From Aspidapion aeneum (taxonomy: Eukaryota; Arthropoda; Insecta; Coleoptera; Brentidae): a stretch of DNA of 64,000 nucleotides. The notes beneath the pieces were generated by a model. The model was not told the DNA's origin. It did not search any database and worked only from the letters and a program-made list of their open reading frames with translations. Where the stretch lies: contig CAUYVT010000055.1 in NCBI GenBank assembly GCA_963576565.1, positions 1,253,001 to 1,317,000 on the forward strand, given 5' to 3'. The translations under genes and the position numbers were made by a program. Positions 38,565 to 49,162 of the stretch are shown here, piece after piece (position 1 is the first letter of the stretch; each line of letters begins with the position of its first letter).

Positions 38565-41500
38565 TATGTCTGTCTGTATGTCTGTCTGTATGTCTGTCTG
38601 TATGTCTGTCTGTATGTCTGTCTGTATGTCTGTCTGTATGTCTTTCTGTATGTCTGTCTGTATGTCTGTCTGTATGTCTGTCTGTATGTCTGTCTGTATG
38701 TCTGTCTGTATGTCTGTCTGTATGTCTGTCTGTATGTCTGTCTGTATGTCTGTCTGTATGTCTGTCTGTATGTCTGTCTGTATGTCTGTCTGTATGTCTG
38801 TCTGTATGTCTGTCTGTATGTCTGTCTGTATGTCTGTCTGTATGTCTGTCTGTATGTCTGTCTGTATGTCTGTCTGTATGTCTGTCTGTATGTCTGTCTG
38901 TATGTCTGTCTGTATGTCTGTCTGTCTGTCTGTATGTCTGTCTGTCTGTCTGTCTGTCTGTATGTCTGTCTGTATGTCTGTCTGTATGTCTGTCTGTATG
39001 TCTGTCTGTATGTCTGTCTGTATGTCTGTCTGTATGTCTGTCTGTATGTCTGTCTGTATGTCTGTCTGTATGTCTGTCTGTATGTCTGTCTGTATGTCTG
39101 TCTGTATGTCTGTCTGTATGTCTGTCTGTATGTCTGTCTGTATGTCTGTCTGTATGTCTGTCTGTATGTCTGTCTGTATGTCTGTCTGTATGTCTGTCTG
39201 TATGTCTGTCTGTATGTCTGTCTGTATGTCTGTCTGTATGTCTGTCTGTATGTCTGTCTGTATGTCTGTCTGTATGTCTGTCTGTATGTCTGTCTGTATG
39301 TCTGTCTGTATGTCTGTCTGTATGTCTGTCTGTATGTCTGTCTGTATGTCTGTCTGTATGTCTGTCTGTATGTCTGTCTGTATGTCTGTCTGTATGTCTG
39401 TCTGTATGTCTGTCTGTATGTCTGTCTGTATGTCTGTCTGTTGTCTGTCTGTATGTCTGTCTGTATGTCTGTCTGTATGTCTGTCTGTATGTCTGTCTGT
39501 ATGTCTGTATGTCTGTATGTCTGTATGTCTGTCTGTCTGTCTGTATGTATGTCTGTCTGTCTGTATGTCTGTCTGTATGTCTGTCTGTACGTCTGTCTGT
39601 ATGTCTGTCTGTATGTCTGTCTGTATGTCTGTCTGTATGTCTGTCTGTATGTCTGTCTGTATGTCTGCCTGTACGTCTGCCTGTATGTCTGTCTGTATGT
39701 CTGTCTGTATGTCTGTCTGTATGTCTGTCTGTATGTCTGTCTGTATGTCTGTCTGTATGTCTGTCTGTATGTCTGTCTGTATGTCTGTCTGTATGTCTGT
39801 CTGTATGTCTGTCTGTATGTCTGTCTGTATGTCTGTCTGTATGTCTGTCTGTATGTCTGTCTGTATGTCTGTCTGTATGTCTGTCTGTATGTCTGTCTGT
39901 ATGTCTGTCTGTATGTCTGTCTGTATGTCTGTCTGTATGTCTGTCTGTATGTCTGTCTGTATGTCTGTCTGTATGTCTGTCTGTATGTCTGTCTGTATGT
40001 CTGTCTGTATGTCTGTCTGTATGTCTGTCTGTATGTCTGTCTGTATGTCTGTCTGTATGTCTGTCTGTATGTATGTCTGTATGTCTGTCTGTAGGTCTGT
40101 CTGTATGTCTGTCTGTATGTCTGTCTGTATGTCTGTCTGTATGTCTGTCTGTATGTCTGTCTGTATGTCTGTCTGTATGTCTGTCTGTATGTCTGTCTGT
40201 ATGTCTGTCTGTATGTCTGTCTGTATGTCTGTCTGTATGTCTGTCTGTATGTCTGTCTGTATGTCTGTCTGTATGTCTGTCTGTATGTCTGTCTGTATGT
40301 CTGTCTGTATGTCTGTCTGTATGTCTGTCTGTATGTCTGTCTGTATGTCTGTCTGTATGTCTGTCTGTATGTCTGTCTGTATGTCTGTCTGTATGTCTGT
40401 CTGTATATCTGTCTGTATGTCTGTCTGTATGTCTGTCTGTATGTCTGTCTGTATGTCTGTCTGTATGTCTGTCTGTATGTCTGTCTGTATGTCTGTCTGT
40501 ATGTCTGTCTGTATGTCTGTCTGTATGTCTGTCTGTATGTCTGTCTGTATGTCTGTCTGTATGTCTGTCTGTATGTCTGTCTGTATGTCTGTCTGTATGT
40601 CTGTCTGTATGTCTGTCTGTATGTCTGTCTGTATGTCTGTCTGTATGTCTGTCTGTATGTCTGTCTGTATGTCTGTCTGTATGTCTGTCTGTATGTCTGT
40701 CTGTATGTCTGTCTGTATGTCTGTCTGTATGTCTGTCTGTATGTCTGTCTGTATGTCTGTCTGTATGTCTGTCTGTATGTCTGTCTGTATGTCTGTCTGT
40801 ATGTCTGTCTGTATGTCTGTCTGTATGTCTGTCTGTATGTCTGTCTGTATGTCTGTCTGTATGTCTGTCTGTATGTCTGTCTGTATGTCTGTCTGTATGT
40901 CTGTCTGTATGTCTGTCTGTATGTCTGTCTGTATGTCTGTCTGTATGTCTGTCTGTATGTCTGTCTGTATGTCTGTCTGTATGTCTGTCTGTATGTCTGT
41001 CTGTATGTCTGTCTGTATGTCTGTCTGTATGTCTGTCTGTATGTCTGTCTGTATGTCTGTCTGTATGTCTGTCTGTATGTCTGTCTGTATGTCTGTCTGT
41101 ATGTCTGTCTGTATGTCTGTCTGTATGTCTGTCTGTATGTCTGTCTGTATGTCTGTCTGTCTGTCTGTATGTCTGTCTGTATGTCTGTCTGTATGTCTGT
41201 CTGTATGTCTGTCTGTATGTCTGTCTGTATGTCTGTCTGTATGTCTGTTTGTATGTCTGTCTGTATGTCTGTCTGTATGTCTGTCTGTATGTCTGTCTGT
41301 ATGTCTGTCTGTATGTCTGTCTGTATGTCTGTCTGTATGTCTGTCTGTATGTCTGTCTGTATGTCTGTCTGTATGTCTGTCTGTATGTCTGTCTGTATGT
41401 CTGTCTGTATGTCTGTCTGTATGTCTGTCTGTATGTCTGTCTGTATGTCTGTCTGTATGTCTGTCTGTATGTCTGTCTGTATGTCTGTCTGTATGTCTGT

Positions 41501-41728
41501 CTGTCTGTATGTCTGTCTGTATGTCTGTCTGTATGTCTGTCTGTATGTCTGTCTGTATGTCTGTCTGTATGTCTGTCTGTATGTCTGTCTGTATGTCTGT
41601 CTGTATGTCTGTCTGTATGTCTGTCTGTATGTCTGTCTGTATGTCTGTCTGTATGTCTGTCTGTATGTCTGTCTGTATGTCTGTCTGTATGTCTGTCTGT
41701 ATGTCTGTCTGTATGTCTGTCTGTCTGT
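38565..41728 (+). repeat. 12-bp satellite array 3
   Basis: About 3.16 kb of the same satellite between the two copies of segment A. By marker order it is the duplicate of the end of array 2. Its GTATGTATG / TACGTCTG / TGCCTG cluster at 39547-39680 has the spacing of the cluster at 33172-33305 and is absent from the directly corresponding place near 35480, so the block is a mosaic. It also has private variants such as TAGGTC near 40094 and GTTTGTATG near 41249. Confidence 0.96.
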
Positions 41729-42031
41729 TTACGGACGCCACTGAAGAGCTACTTGCTTTTCCTAATCTCATCGACCAATACATCGTTCAACAGGGGTCTT
41801 TTCTTAAAAAGATAGCGGCTTAGGAACTCCAAAAAAGTGAAAGGGCAAAAATTTCGATTTAGTATTGTGGCGGCAAAAATCTACATAGTTTTTGAAAAAT
41901 CGTCAAATCTCATAATTTAAAAAATTCAATTGGAGAGTTATAGTTTTTGCAAAGTCACCTGAAATGCTCCTAATACGGAAATATTCGTGGATAAGCAGGT
42001 ATAAAAAGGTTTTGTTTCTCTTGTATTTTTT

Positions 42032-42063
42032 CCGTGGGCAGCTCGAAAGCTGTACACTCACGG
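42032..42063 (+). other. Stem-loop, copy 2
   Basis: Identical to the stem-loop at 37935-37966, carried along by the 4097-bp duplication. Confidence 0.6.
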
Positions 42064-42556
42064 GGTCCAAGACCTAATGGACACCTATTAACTCTTTCGC
42101 TAGAGAGACAGATATAAATCTCATCTTACGATATTGGTAAGAGAAATAAAAGATAATGCATGCGATACCTTATTCTTTAAACACATGTAGCGACATCTAC
42201 CAAATACAAAAGAAACTTTGCCAACGAAAAAATACAAGAGAAACAAAACCTTTTTGTATATGCTTTAACCACGAAAATTTTTTGTTTCTTTTTAAATATA
42301 GTTATCCAAAAATTACCTTGGAAGCTTGAAATTAGACACTGATTTAAAAATAAACCATGTACCATTTAACAAATTTTTACCTTATATTAAATTAAAGTAC
42401 GTTATAAATTAGTCAAGACTATGTTTAATTTATTTATTAACTTATTATTTGCCTTTGTCAGCTCCTTATCACTGTACTTGAATAATAATTTATCGAATAA
42501 TTTAATTTAATTTTAAGATAATATAATAAAAGTGCCTTTTTATTGCTAAAATATGT

Positions 42557-43590
42557 AGCTCTCTCTCCGGTCAAGCAAAAAACTTATTGCTTTAAAAAAT
42601 ATTAAGGTCACTTTTATCCGTTGCATTTGTCATGTAAAATACTACCTAATATTAGTTTTTGCCAAACATTTTGCATAATATATAGTCCAAAGAATTACCC
42701 TAGGAACTTAAAATTAGACACTGTCTTAAAAATGACATCTGGTATTTTGCAAATTTTACTCTGCTCTTTAAAATGAAAGTATTACTTTACTATAGTTTAA
42801 TGTGGCATTTGCGAATTTCCTAATATCTACAAGATAATTTTTATTTCTGGGTACTTTCTATGAAAATGAAAAACTGTTGACTGATTATTATGTAAAAAGG
42901 TCTGAGTAAGCGAATGGTATAACTTACGTCGAAATATGAGGCATAGTTTTGAAGATATTGTAATTGTTTTAAATAAAAATACTGGAAATTTATGGAGCTT
43001 TTTAAACATTTTGCGTTAAATTTCAAAAATCATAGTTCCCAGATAACGATAACGAATTGTAGCTCCTGCTCCTCTCATGCCACAAAAACAGTGCACCAAA
43101 AAGAGTTTCACTTTTAACCAATTTGTCGATAATATTGTATTTCGTTAACTCTTTACCAATATTTCTTGCGATATATAATTTAAAAATCAACCTACGGACA
43201 TAAAATTTACCATTGCTTAAAAATGACATATGTCATTTTATAGATTTTGTTCTGCTCTTTAACATGAAATTAATCCTATTATTATTGCAATAAAATTTTA
43301 AAAAGTATTTGCAAATTCCTTTAATTTTATAAGATTTTTATTAATTTTGGACCGTTTTGATAAATGTTAAGTGCCCTACACCAGCTACATTAAGGTTAAA
43401 ACTATAAACAAAGTTTTATGTAGAAAGGTTCGGCGAATTGAGTAGCGTGTCCAATTCGGACCCACTGTTTTAAAGATATCGCGATTTTTGTAAAAATGCG
43501 TGTTTTTCTGTTGAGATTTTTTCGTGTTTTTTAATATATATTTTTGAAAGTCAAAAACGGTACAACTTACAAAAATCGAACTTTTTTTAG
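42557..43590 (+). repeat. Two decayed tandem monomers of about 510 bp inside U1
   Basis: Phrases recur in order with offsets near 500-520 bp: GTAGCTC followed by TCA(A/T)GC at 42557 and 43058; GTA(A/G)AAAGGT(C/T) at 42891 and 43411; TTTTAAAGATAT-like text at about 42947 and 43469. A further diverged line (AAAATGACAT...TCTGCTCTTTAA) occurs at about 42730 and 43220. This suggests the unit grew from an older satellite whose monomers have drifted apart. The call rests on visual comparison only. Confidence 0.55.
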
Positions 43591-44296
43591 AAAATATTTT
43601 GGTATTTTTTTAAAAAGATAGCAGTTCGAGAACTGTCAAAAAGTGTAAGGGCAAAAAAATTTCAGTATTTTTGACTGCGAAAACCTTGCATAGTTTTTGA
43701 AAAATCCTCAAAACTCAAAAACCAAAAACTAATTTTAAAAACCAACTATACGATTATCGAACACTCCCTTAGGTCCGCAAATGTTTAAAATTTGGTTAAA
43801 ATGGGTTAAACAGTTTTGGAGTAATGACCAGATATATTTTAAAAAACGGCAAATAAACAGTGATATTCTGACCAATTTTATTGTATAGTGAAAATGCGTC
43901 ACTGCAGGGATTCAGAAGAGCCCCAAAATGGGGCATTTGACTTTTTCTGATATGGCTGAAAAACAATAGGCTTCCTAACCACACATAAGAGTATACTTGT
44001 GCAAAATCTCAAGCTTCTAGAATAATCCCCTGGACACGTATGGTGTGCCAACGGAGGTACATCAAAAAAAGTCACTTTTTGATGGTTTTTCCCCTATTTC
44101 CCCTACTTGAAATTTTCCGATTTGACCCAAAATTGACAATTTTGGTCTCCCGTAAGTTCTTAATCAGTGCGCCAAATTTCATCCTTCTACGTCGAAGCGT
44201 TCCCGAGTAAGCGTCAAAATTCGAGCGCGATACACTAGGAGTGCTAGGAATGTGATAATAAAAATAATGTTACGGCCGAGGCGGCTCAAGTAATTG

Positions 44297-44540
44297 ATTT
44301 TCGCCACAAGCGAAAATCAATAATATACGGATGAACATGACGGAAACCGTATCACAAATTTGCTTCGCAAATTTGTGTTAAAAAAAATTTGCTTCGCAAA
44401 TTAGTTTATTAACAAATTTGCGTTGAGAAAACTTTGCTTCGCAAATTAGTTTATAAACAAATTTGCTTCGCTTCGCAAATTTGTGTTGAGAATAATTTTC
44501 TTCGCAAATTAGTTTATTAACAAATTTGCTTCGCAAATTT
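44297..44540 (+). repeat. Foldback (palindrome) cluster in U1
   Basis: The cluster opens with the inverted pair GATTTTCGC / GCGAAAATC and then ATACGG...CCGTAT (44326-44352). After that come several copies of AAATTTGCTTCGCAAATTT, an 8-bp stem with a 3-base loop, spaced by TAGTTTATTAAC-type linkers. The number of hairpins differs between U1, U2 and U3, so the cluster changes copy number like a minisatellite. Confidence 0.85.
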
Positions 44541-46446
44541 TTTACAACCAACGCTTTTAAAACTGTTGCAGCATTGATTTTCGCTAAGCCTCTCGCCTGC
44601 AGCGAGATTTTGTGTTTAATTATTTATAAAAAATATGTTTAACAGTGTTTCCGTTGATATCGTATAATAACATTTGGGGGATTGGAAACAAAATCATTGT
44701 CTACAAGTTTCAAACCAAGAATTTGGAAAATTATTATTGGTTCATAAATTTGTGTTAATAAAATTTGCTTCGCAAAGTTACTTTTGTCAATAAGTTGCTT
44801 TGCAAATTTAATTTACCAGTATTAATTTAAGTTAATATCGAACTCATACACAGTAATTAAAAAGTGCATTTTTCATCCCTTAAATGTGTAACTCTCGGTT
44901 TGCGTATGCGACAGACTCACGGTCTCAAAAAATTACATATTTTCCTTGATACTTGATCAAGTATCATTTCCTCATAAATTCATTAATCTTTTATTCTATA
45001 AAATCCGTTTAGTGGTTCTTTAAATAATAATTGTTATTCCAACTGTTGCTTTAACTTCTGTCTGCAATAATTTCCTTATAAATTCACTGAACCGATTTAA
45101 ATAATAAAAAAATAAATATTACTCTTTGAAAAAAACTATTGAAATTTTCCTACATTTTTAAATCCAAGATGTTGGAAAAAAAGTCAAGTTTGTCCTTCTT
45201 GGAAGGATCACTTCTTTGTATGTTGCGAGGATTTATTTTTTTATGATTAGTACCTCGTTGTGAGTGGTGGATCTTATAAATATATTCAAAAAAGGGTCGA
45301 AAAATTTCTCGTAACATAAGAAACAACTATCCTTTATGGAGGGTCAAATTCGATTTAGTAAGCCATATTATATTTAGAGTTGGCGGAGTATTTCGCCATG
45401 ATGCTTTTTATTTTATTGTCGGTTTAGTAATAATGAATTTATGAGGAAATGAATGCACATAGAAATGGCAAGGCAATCGCATAACCTGTAAAACTTTTCC
45501 GAATAAAATCAAAAAATTTTCAAAAAATATAAGAATAAACAGCCTTTTTAAAAAGTAAAGTTTTTATGTCCGCCATTTTGGATTTTACAATGACGGCAAA
45601 TTTTAATAGTGATCTTTTAAAAGCAATCAATCTGTTCCACTTTATATTTTATTAAAATCGGTTCGGCAAAAATTTATTTATGAGGAAGACAGGATTTAGA
45701 AGATAATCGTTACAACCTATAAAACAATATAGTTGAAGAAAAAATCAATTTTTAGAGACTGAAATCGTTTTTAACGATTCAGATCTCGTTGTGCTTAACA
45801 AAGATAGAGCTTTTCTACAAACAAAAAAAATATCCAAAATTTCCACACATTTCCAACTTAAGAATAAACAAGCCTCTTTTAAGGGTCAGGATGGTGGACA
45901 AAAATATACTTTTACACAAATGTCCGATCAATCAATCCCTGCCAACTACTCTTTGCTTTGGTAAAATTGGTGTTATAGTTGGAAAGTTATAACGAAAAAC
46001 ATTTTGTCGGGTTTTTTTGCCCACCAGGTATATTTGAAAAGCGCTGACTTTTAAAAATTGTTTATTTTCAGACCAAAATGATACTTTCAAATATCTTAAA
46101 ATTCTTACCATAACATACAAACATTTAACATAATATCAGGGTGTAATAATAGCAAACTTTAGTAGGTGGTAGAAAAGATCAAAAGAAGGATTGTTTCTTA
46201 TTATATTTTGCATCATACTTCTTTATTTGTTAGATAAAGGGTGCCAAACTTAACAGTTATTTTTTTTTTGTTATAACTTCCATAAAAATCATTACGGAAA
46301 ATCGACAATTTCTGAAATTATGCATGACAATAAGGGTAATAATTAAATGGTAAAATTATTTGAAAATAAATAGAAATACTTAACATTATTACCAAAAATC
46401 GTTAAAATATGGTGCTAATATTATTATTTTATTGAACCGAACAGAC
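44541..46446. other. AT-rich non-coding stretch of U1
   Basis: About 1.9 kb with no supported gene. It matches the corresponding parts of U2 (52614-54440) and U3 (60620-62332). A 67-codon plus frame at 45789-45992 and a 62-codon minus frame at 45932-46120 are short and not preserved as full frames in all copies. The RTE target site ACTTAACATTA, still unoccupied, is at 46378-46388. Confidence 0.75.
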
Positions 46447-46890
46447 TGACAGAAACTAAGAGAAATGTATATAATAATTGAGATAAAAGTATAGCCAAGT
46501 TCTCCAATATACATTTTAAAATTAAAGGTTTATACTAGTTTGGAAAAGTTTTCTTAAATGTTTTGCGAAATACATTTAAAACGTAAAGTTTGGTACCCGT
46601 GAATAAAAAAAAACAAAAATTTTTCGTGGATAATCGGGTGTAGAAAGATTTTGTTCCTCTTGTGGTTTTCCGTGGGCAGCTCGAAAGCTGGGCACCCACG
46701 GGGGTCCAAGATCTAATGGCCACCTATTAAGTGTTGACAGTTAACTGTTTCGTGCTTTAAGGACTCTTCAGAACACTGCATGGTCAATGTAACACCTTTG
46801 TAAAGTTAGAGAGACGGTATATAAACCTCATCTTACGATATTGGTAAGAGAAATGAAAAATAATGCCTGCAATACTGTATGCTTTATACA
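46447..46890 (+). repeat. Head of a further repeat unit, cut off before the Crypton-type element
   Basis: Sequence from AGACTGACAGAAACTAAG onward is colinear with the head of U3 (57590-58020), including the stem-loop. The match is lost near 46890, just before the inverted repeat and the Crypton-type pseudogene. The start of this head is repeated again at about 48729-48835 on the other side. Confidence 0.75.
46670..46701 (+). other. Stem-loop, copy 3 (perfect stems)
   Basis: CCGTGGG pairs fully with CCCACGG, and CAGCT with AGCTG, around a CGAA loop with a GGCA bulge. This is the best-paired of the five copies; the one at 37935 has a G-T wobble where this one has G-C. Confidence 0.65.
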
Positions 46891-46914
46891 CTATGCCCAT
46901 AGAATAGTTATTTT

Positions 46915-47032
46915 CCTAACAAGTGTGGAAAGTGATACTTTCCCGCACGCGACTGCAGTTGACCCGAACGACGCGGAGCGGAGTTCGGGCAAGCAGTCGA
47001 GGGTGGGAAAGACACTTTCCGCATGAGTTAGG
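46915..47032. repeat. Long GC-rich inverted repeat left of the Crypton-type gene
   Basis: The outer arms CCTAAC and GTTAGG, then GGAAAGTG / CACTTTCC, TTTCCC / GGGAAA and an inner CGACTGC...CCCGAAC / GTTCGGGCAAGCAGTCG pair, fold the 118-bp stretch into one imperfect hairpin. It is much more GC-rich than its surroundings and ends about 80 bp beyond the pseudogene's stop side. Related GGGAAAGT hairpins lie on the other side of the gene at 48603-48653. It could be a terminal or recombination structure of the element, or an independent foldback insertion. Confidence 0.7.
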
Positions 47033-47114
47033 AACATTATTTTTTCTTCGACCGATGTTACAATACCACAAATTTATTTTTGAAAAAATATTTTATTTGA
47101 ACATAAATAAAATA

Positions 47115-48261
47115 CTAATTATTATTATTGGTAATAGTGATATTGAAAACACAATTTGTTGCAGTTTGAAGATTATTCAGAATTGCCGGTGTATCTGGTG
47201 GCCGCTTGTAGAATCGAAAGTGCGCAAAGATGGCGTCTGGGTCTGCAGGACTCTTCCAGTGGACGTTGACGGCAGCAGTTGCAGGTCACTTACAGTTGAC
47301 GATGACGGTGCTGGCAACGATTGCAGGTCATAGGTAGATGAAAGAATCTTACTCGAGATGTTCTCTTTCTGTTTCTCGGAATCTTCCAAATACAGCGACA
47401 GCAGTGGACTTCCACCCACCAAGGCGCTTTATGTTTGTTATGCCTTCACCTGAATCTGCTAGGAATGTTGCTGAAGAACGTCTGAAGCTGGCCGGTATAA
47501 CGTTCTGGGTTAGGTAGGCGCAAATATGCAGCGATCTCTGATGGCATCTTTCCAAAAGTGTTCACTCCTACACACTGATTGGAACATTTTCCTTTTTTAT
47601 AATAAATGAAAAACCGGCGGTGCGGAGTAGTAGGAGGTCTCAAATTTGCGTACTTTCTATACAGCATCAAAAAAGATCCATTATTTATTTCTTCGGATAA
47701 AACGAAGGATCTTGAGGAATGATTTTTAGTGTCGGAGATCTTAACAACGATCAGACTTCCTTTATCCTGTATGTCATCCAGAGTGATATTTAAAAGCTCC
47801 GCCCTGCGGAGAGCACCAGCCAAAGCAAAAATGGTACTCACTTTAATCATCAAATAAATCTCATCAGGAGCTAACATAAACCGCGATATATCATCTTTGG
47901 TGAAAACTTGCGCCCTCTGTGCTCGAAAACCAACATTTTTTTGTTTAAGAAACGATGTTAGCTTGTGGAATCTGCTTATGTCCAGATTTTGCTTAATTTT
48001 AACCAAGCTTTTCACCATGGAATAGCGTGACCATAAGGTATTCGATTTCAAGACCTTGCTCAGGTCTAGGAAGTATGCCAAGAAGACTTCTTCTTTGTAG
48101 ATTCTCACCCCTTTCTCCTTACACCATGTCACGAAATGATTGTACTGTTTTTCGTACCTTTGTCTCGATTTGGCAGGTAGCAGCTCACCATTCACATCTT
48201 CAGCAGCCTGCAAAATGCACTCCGGAAGTTCATCTTCGGAACAGTCCATTGAAAAATCCAT
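47115..48261 (-). pseudogene. Decayed Crypton-type tyrosine recombinase
   Basis: Tyrosine recombinases of Crypton elements integrate and excise DNA using an R...HxxR...Y active site. The minus-strand frame from the first ATG (48259-48261, MDFSMDCSEDELPE) has an N-terminal core-binding-like domain (RYEKQYNHFVTWCKEKG, YFLDLSK). The catalytic domain follows, with the first arginine in GALRRAELLNITLDDI (47806-47808) and a conserved VNTFGKMPSEIAAYLRLPNP block. A 2-bp loss near 47490 turns the expected TGHCFRR into RYTGQLQTF in frame and removes the histidine; FRRSSATFLADSG and IKRLGGWKST continue in the next frame. A second shift near 47395 precedes the tyrosine block LYLEDSEKQKENI (Tyr codon 47390-47392), and a third near 47200 precedes TNCVFNITIT and a stop at 47115-47117. 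GTG at 48291 opens the frame further, but ATG at 48261 is the plausible start. The gene is dead, and no other copy lies in the window. Confidence 0.82.
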
Positions 48262-48602
48262 TTTATTCAAAATAAAAGGCAGTTCTGTCACTTCAGAGAC
48301 GCTCTTTGACTAGCTTTGACGTTTGAGTAACAATAACATAACTTGGTTGCCATAGCAAACTGGACCAAGCACCTGTCACAGCTTGGCTTGATAGTTGTTG
48401 TATGACATGACTATACGGGGGGTATGCAGAAATATTTTAAAAAATCCATTATTCTGTTTTTTTTTAAATTGAATAAAAAACTTGAAATGAGCTATAATTC
48501 ATCAGATTGCCTATCTGCTAAATTCCCTACACTGTACCAAGTTGATAGTTACGACTTTTGAGGTATAAACCTATAGAATAACTCCAAAATTGGAATAGTT
48601 TT
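48262..48602. other. Upstream region of the Crypton-type pseudogene
   Basis: About 340 bp between the pseudogene start and the right-hand hairpins. It contains no frame of note, no clear TATA or initiator pair, and no match to the repeat units. It is probably the 5' non-coding part of the same element. Confidence 0.5.
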
Positions 48603-48653
48603 ACTTTCCCGCACTAGTGCAGGAAAGTGATTTTCCCGCACTAGGGCGGGAAA
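48603..48653. repeat. Pair of GGGAAAGT hairpins right of the Crypton-type gene
   Basis: Two adjacent inverted repeats share the core TTTCCCGCACTAG. At 48603-48628 the arms are ACTTTCC / GGAAAGT around GCACTAGTGC; at 48632-48653 they are TTTCCCGC / GCGGGAAA. The same TTTCCCGCAC text occurs in the left-hand inverted repeat at 46915-47032. Confidence 0.72.
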
Positions 48654-48724
48654 GTGATGCTTTCAAAACAAAAATGCGTGCGAGAAAGTGGGTATATATG
48701 CACGGTCGTAGAAAAAAATAATTT

Positions 48725-49162
48725 AATAAGTTCTCCAATATACATTTTAAAATGAAAAGTTTTTACTAGTTTGGAAAAGTTTTCTTAAAAATTTCGCGAA
48801 ATATATTGCGAAATATATTTAAAACGTAAAGGATTTTAATGTCCGTATATTTGGGTCACTGTCAAAAATTACCAAAACATTTTTTTTATAGAATTTTCTT
48901 GAAAACTAACGGCTGTAGGATATAATAAGGTAAAAAGTAGTTTTTTTTTAAATTGACAAAATATGTAATAAAAATTGATTATTTTGGTTACTGTTGAAAA
49001 TTTATATTTATAAGTACGCCCCTGTAGGCTTACCTGTGAAATAAACCCCACATTATATTAAAGCTTTTATAAAGAAATTATATATTCTACAATAAAAAAT
49101 GTAATTTTTGAGTAAATTTTATAAATCCTAAAATAAACATGTTTTTTCGAAATAATCCCAAT
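48725..49162 (+). repeat. Second partial unit head plus unassigned sequence
   Basis: The part at 48729-48835 repeats the unit head seen at 46500-46600 (CTCCAATATACATTTTAAAA and following). From 48836 to 49162 the sequence is AT-rich, matches nothing else in the window that I can see, and has no supported gene. TTACGGACGCC at 49163 then starts U2. Confidence 0.65.

Larger units (their letters stand above)
34455..42661 (+). repeat. Tandem duplication of about 4.1 kb (satellite plus 933 bp unique sequence)
   Basis: The segment from about 34455 to 38564 is repeated at 38565-42661. The right boundary is exact: copy 1 passes from ATTAGTTTTT straight into satellite at 38565, whereas copy 2 continues from the same bases into GCCAAAC at 42661. 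The unique parts (37632-38564 and 41729-42660) read as identical with a constant offset of 4097 bp. The satellite parts share markers (TCTTTCTG at 34533 and 38643, GTCT expansions at 34870 and 38925, TTGTCTG at 35381 and 39441), but their spacing differs by tens of bases. The left boundary lies in satellite and is estimated from the marker offset. Confidence 0.82.
41729..46446 (+). repeat. Large non-coding repeat, unit U1
   Basis: First of three related units in the right part of the window. It runs TTACGGACGCC head, stem-loop, decayed 510-bp monomers, foldback cluster, then a long AT-rich tail with phrases found again in U2 and U3 (for example GTGTGCCAACGGAGGTACAT at about 44045, 52165 and 60058). 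The spacing between matched anchors is about 8.1 kb to U2 and a further 7.9 kb to U3. Small frames of 60-70 codons (for example 43796-43984 minus, echoed at 51917-52117 and 59810-60010) recur because the DNA recurs; starts and lengths are not preserved, so none is called. U1 lacks the RTE insertion and keeps the empty site at 46378-46388. Confidence 0.88.

Noticed and set aside
43796..43984. 62-66-codon minus-strand frame repeated at 51917-52117 and 59810-60010
   Set aside because: Starts differ (non-ATG in some copies) and the family is unknown. Persistence over three recent copies is expected without selection; a Ka/Ks test on more copies would be needed.
48027..48275. 82-codon plus-strand frame opposite the Crypton-type gene
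   Set aside because: It is the antisense shadow of the recombinase frame, which has clear family motifs.
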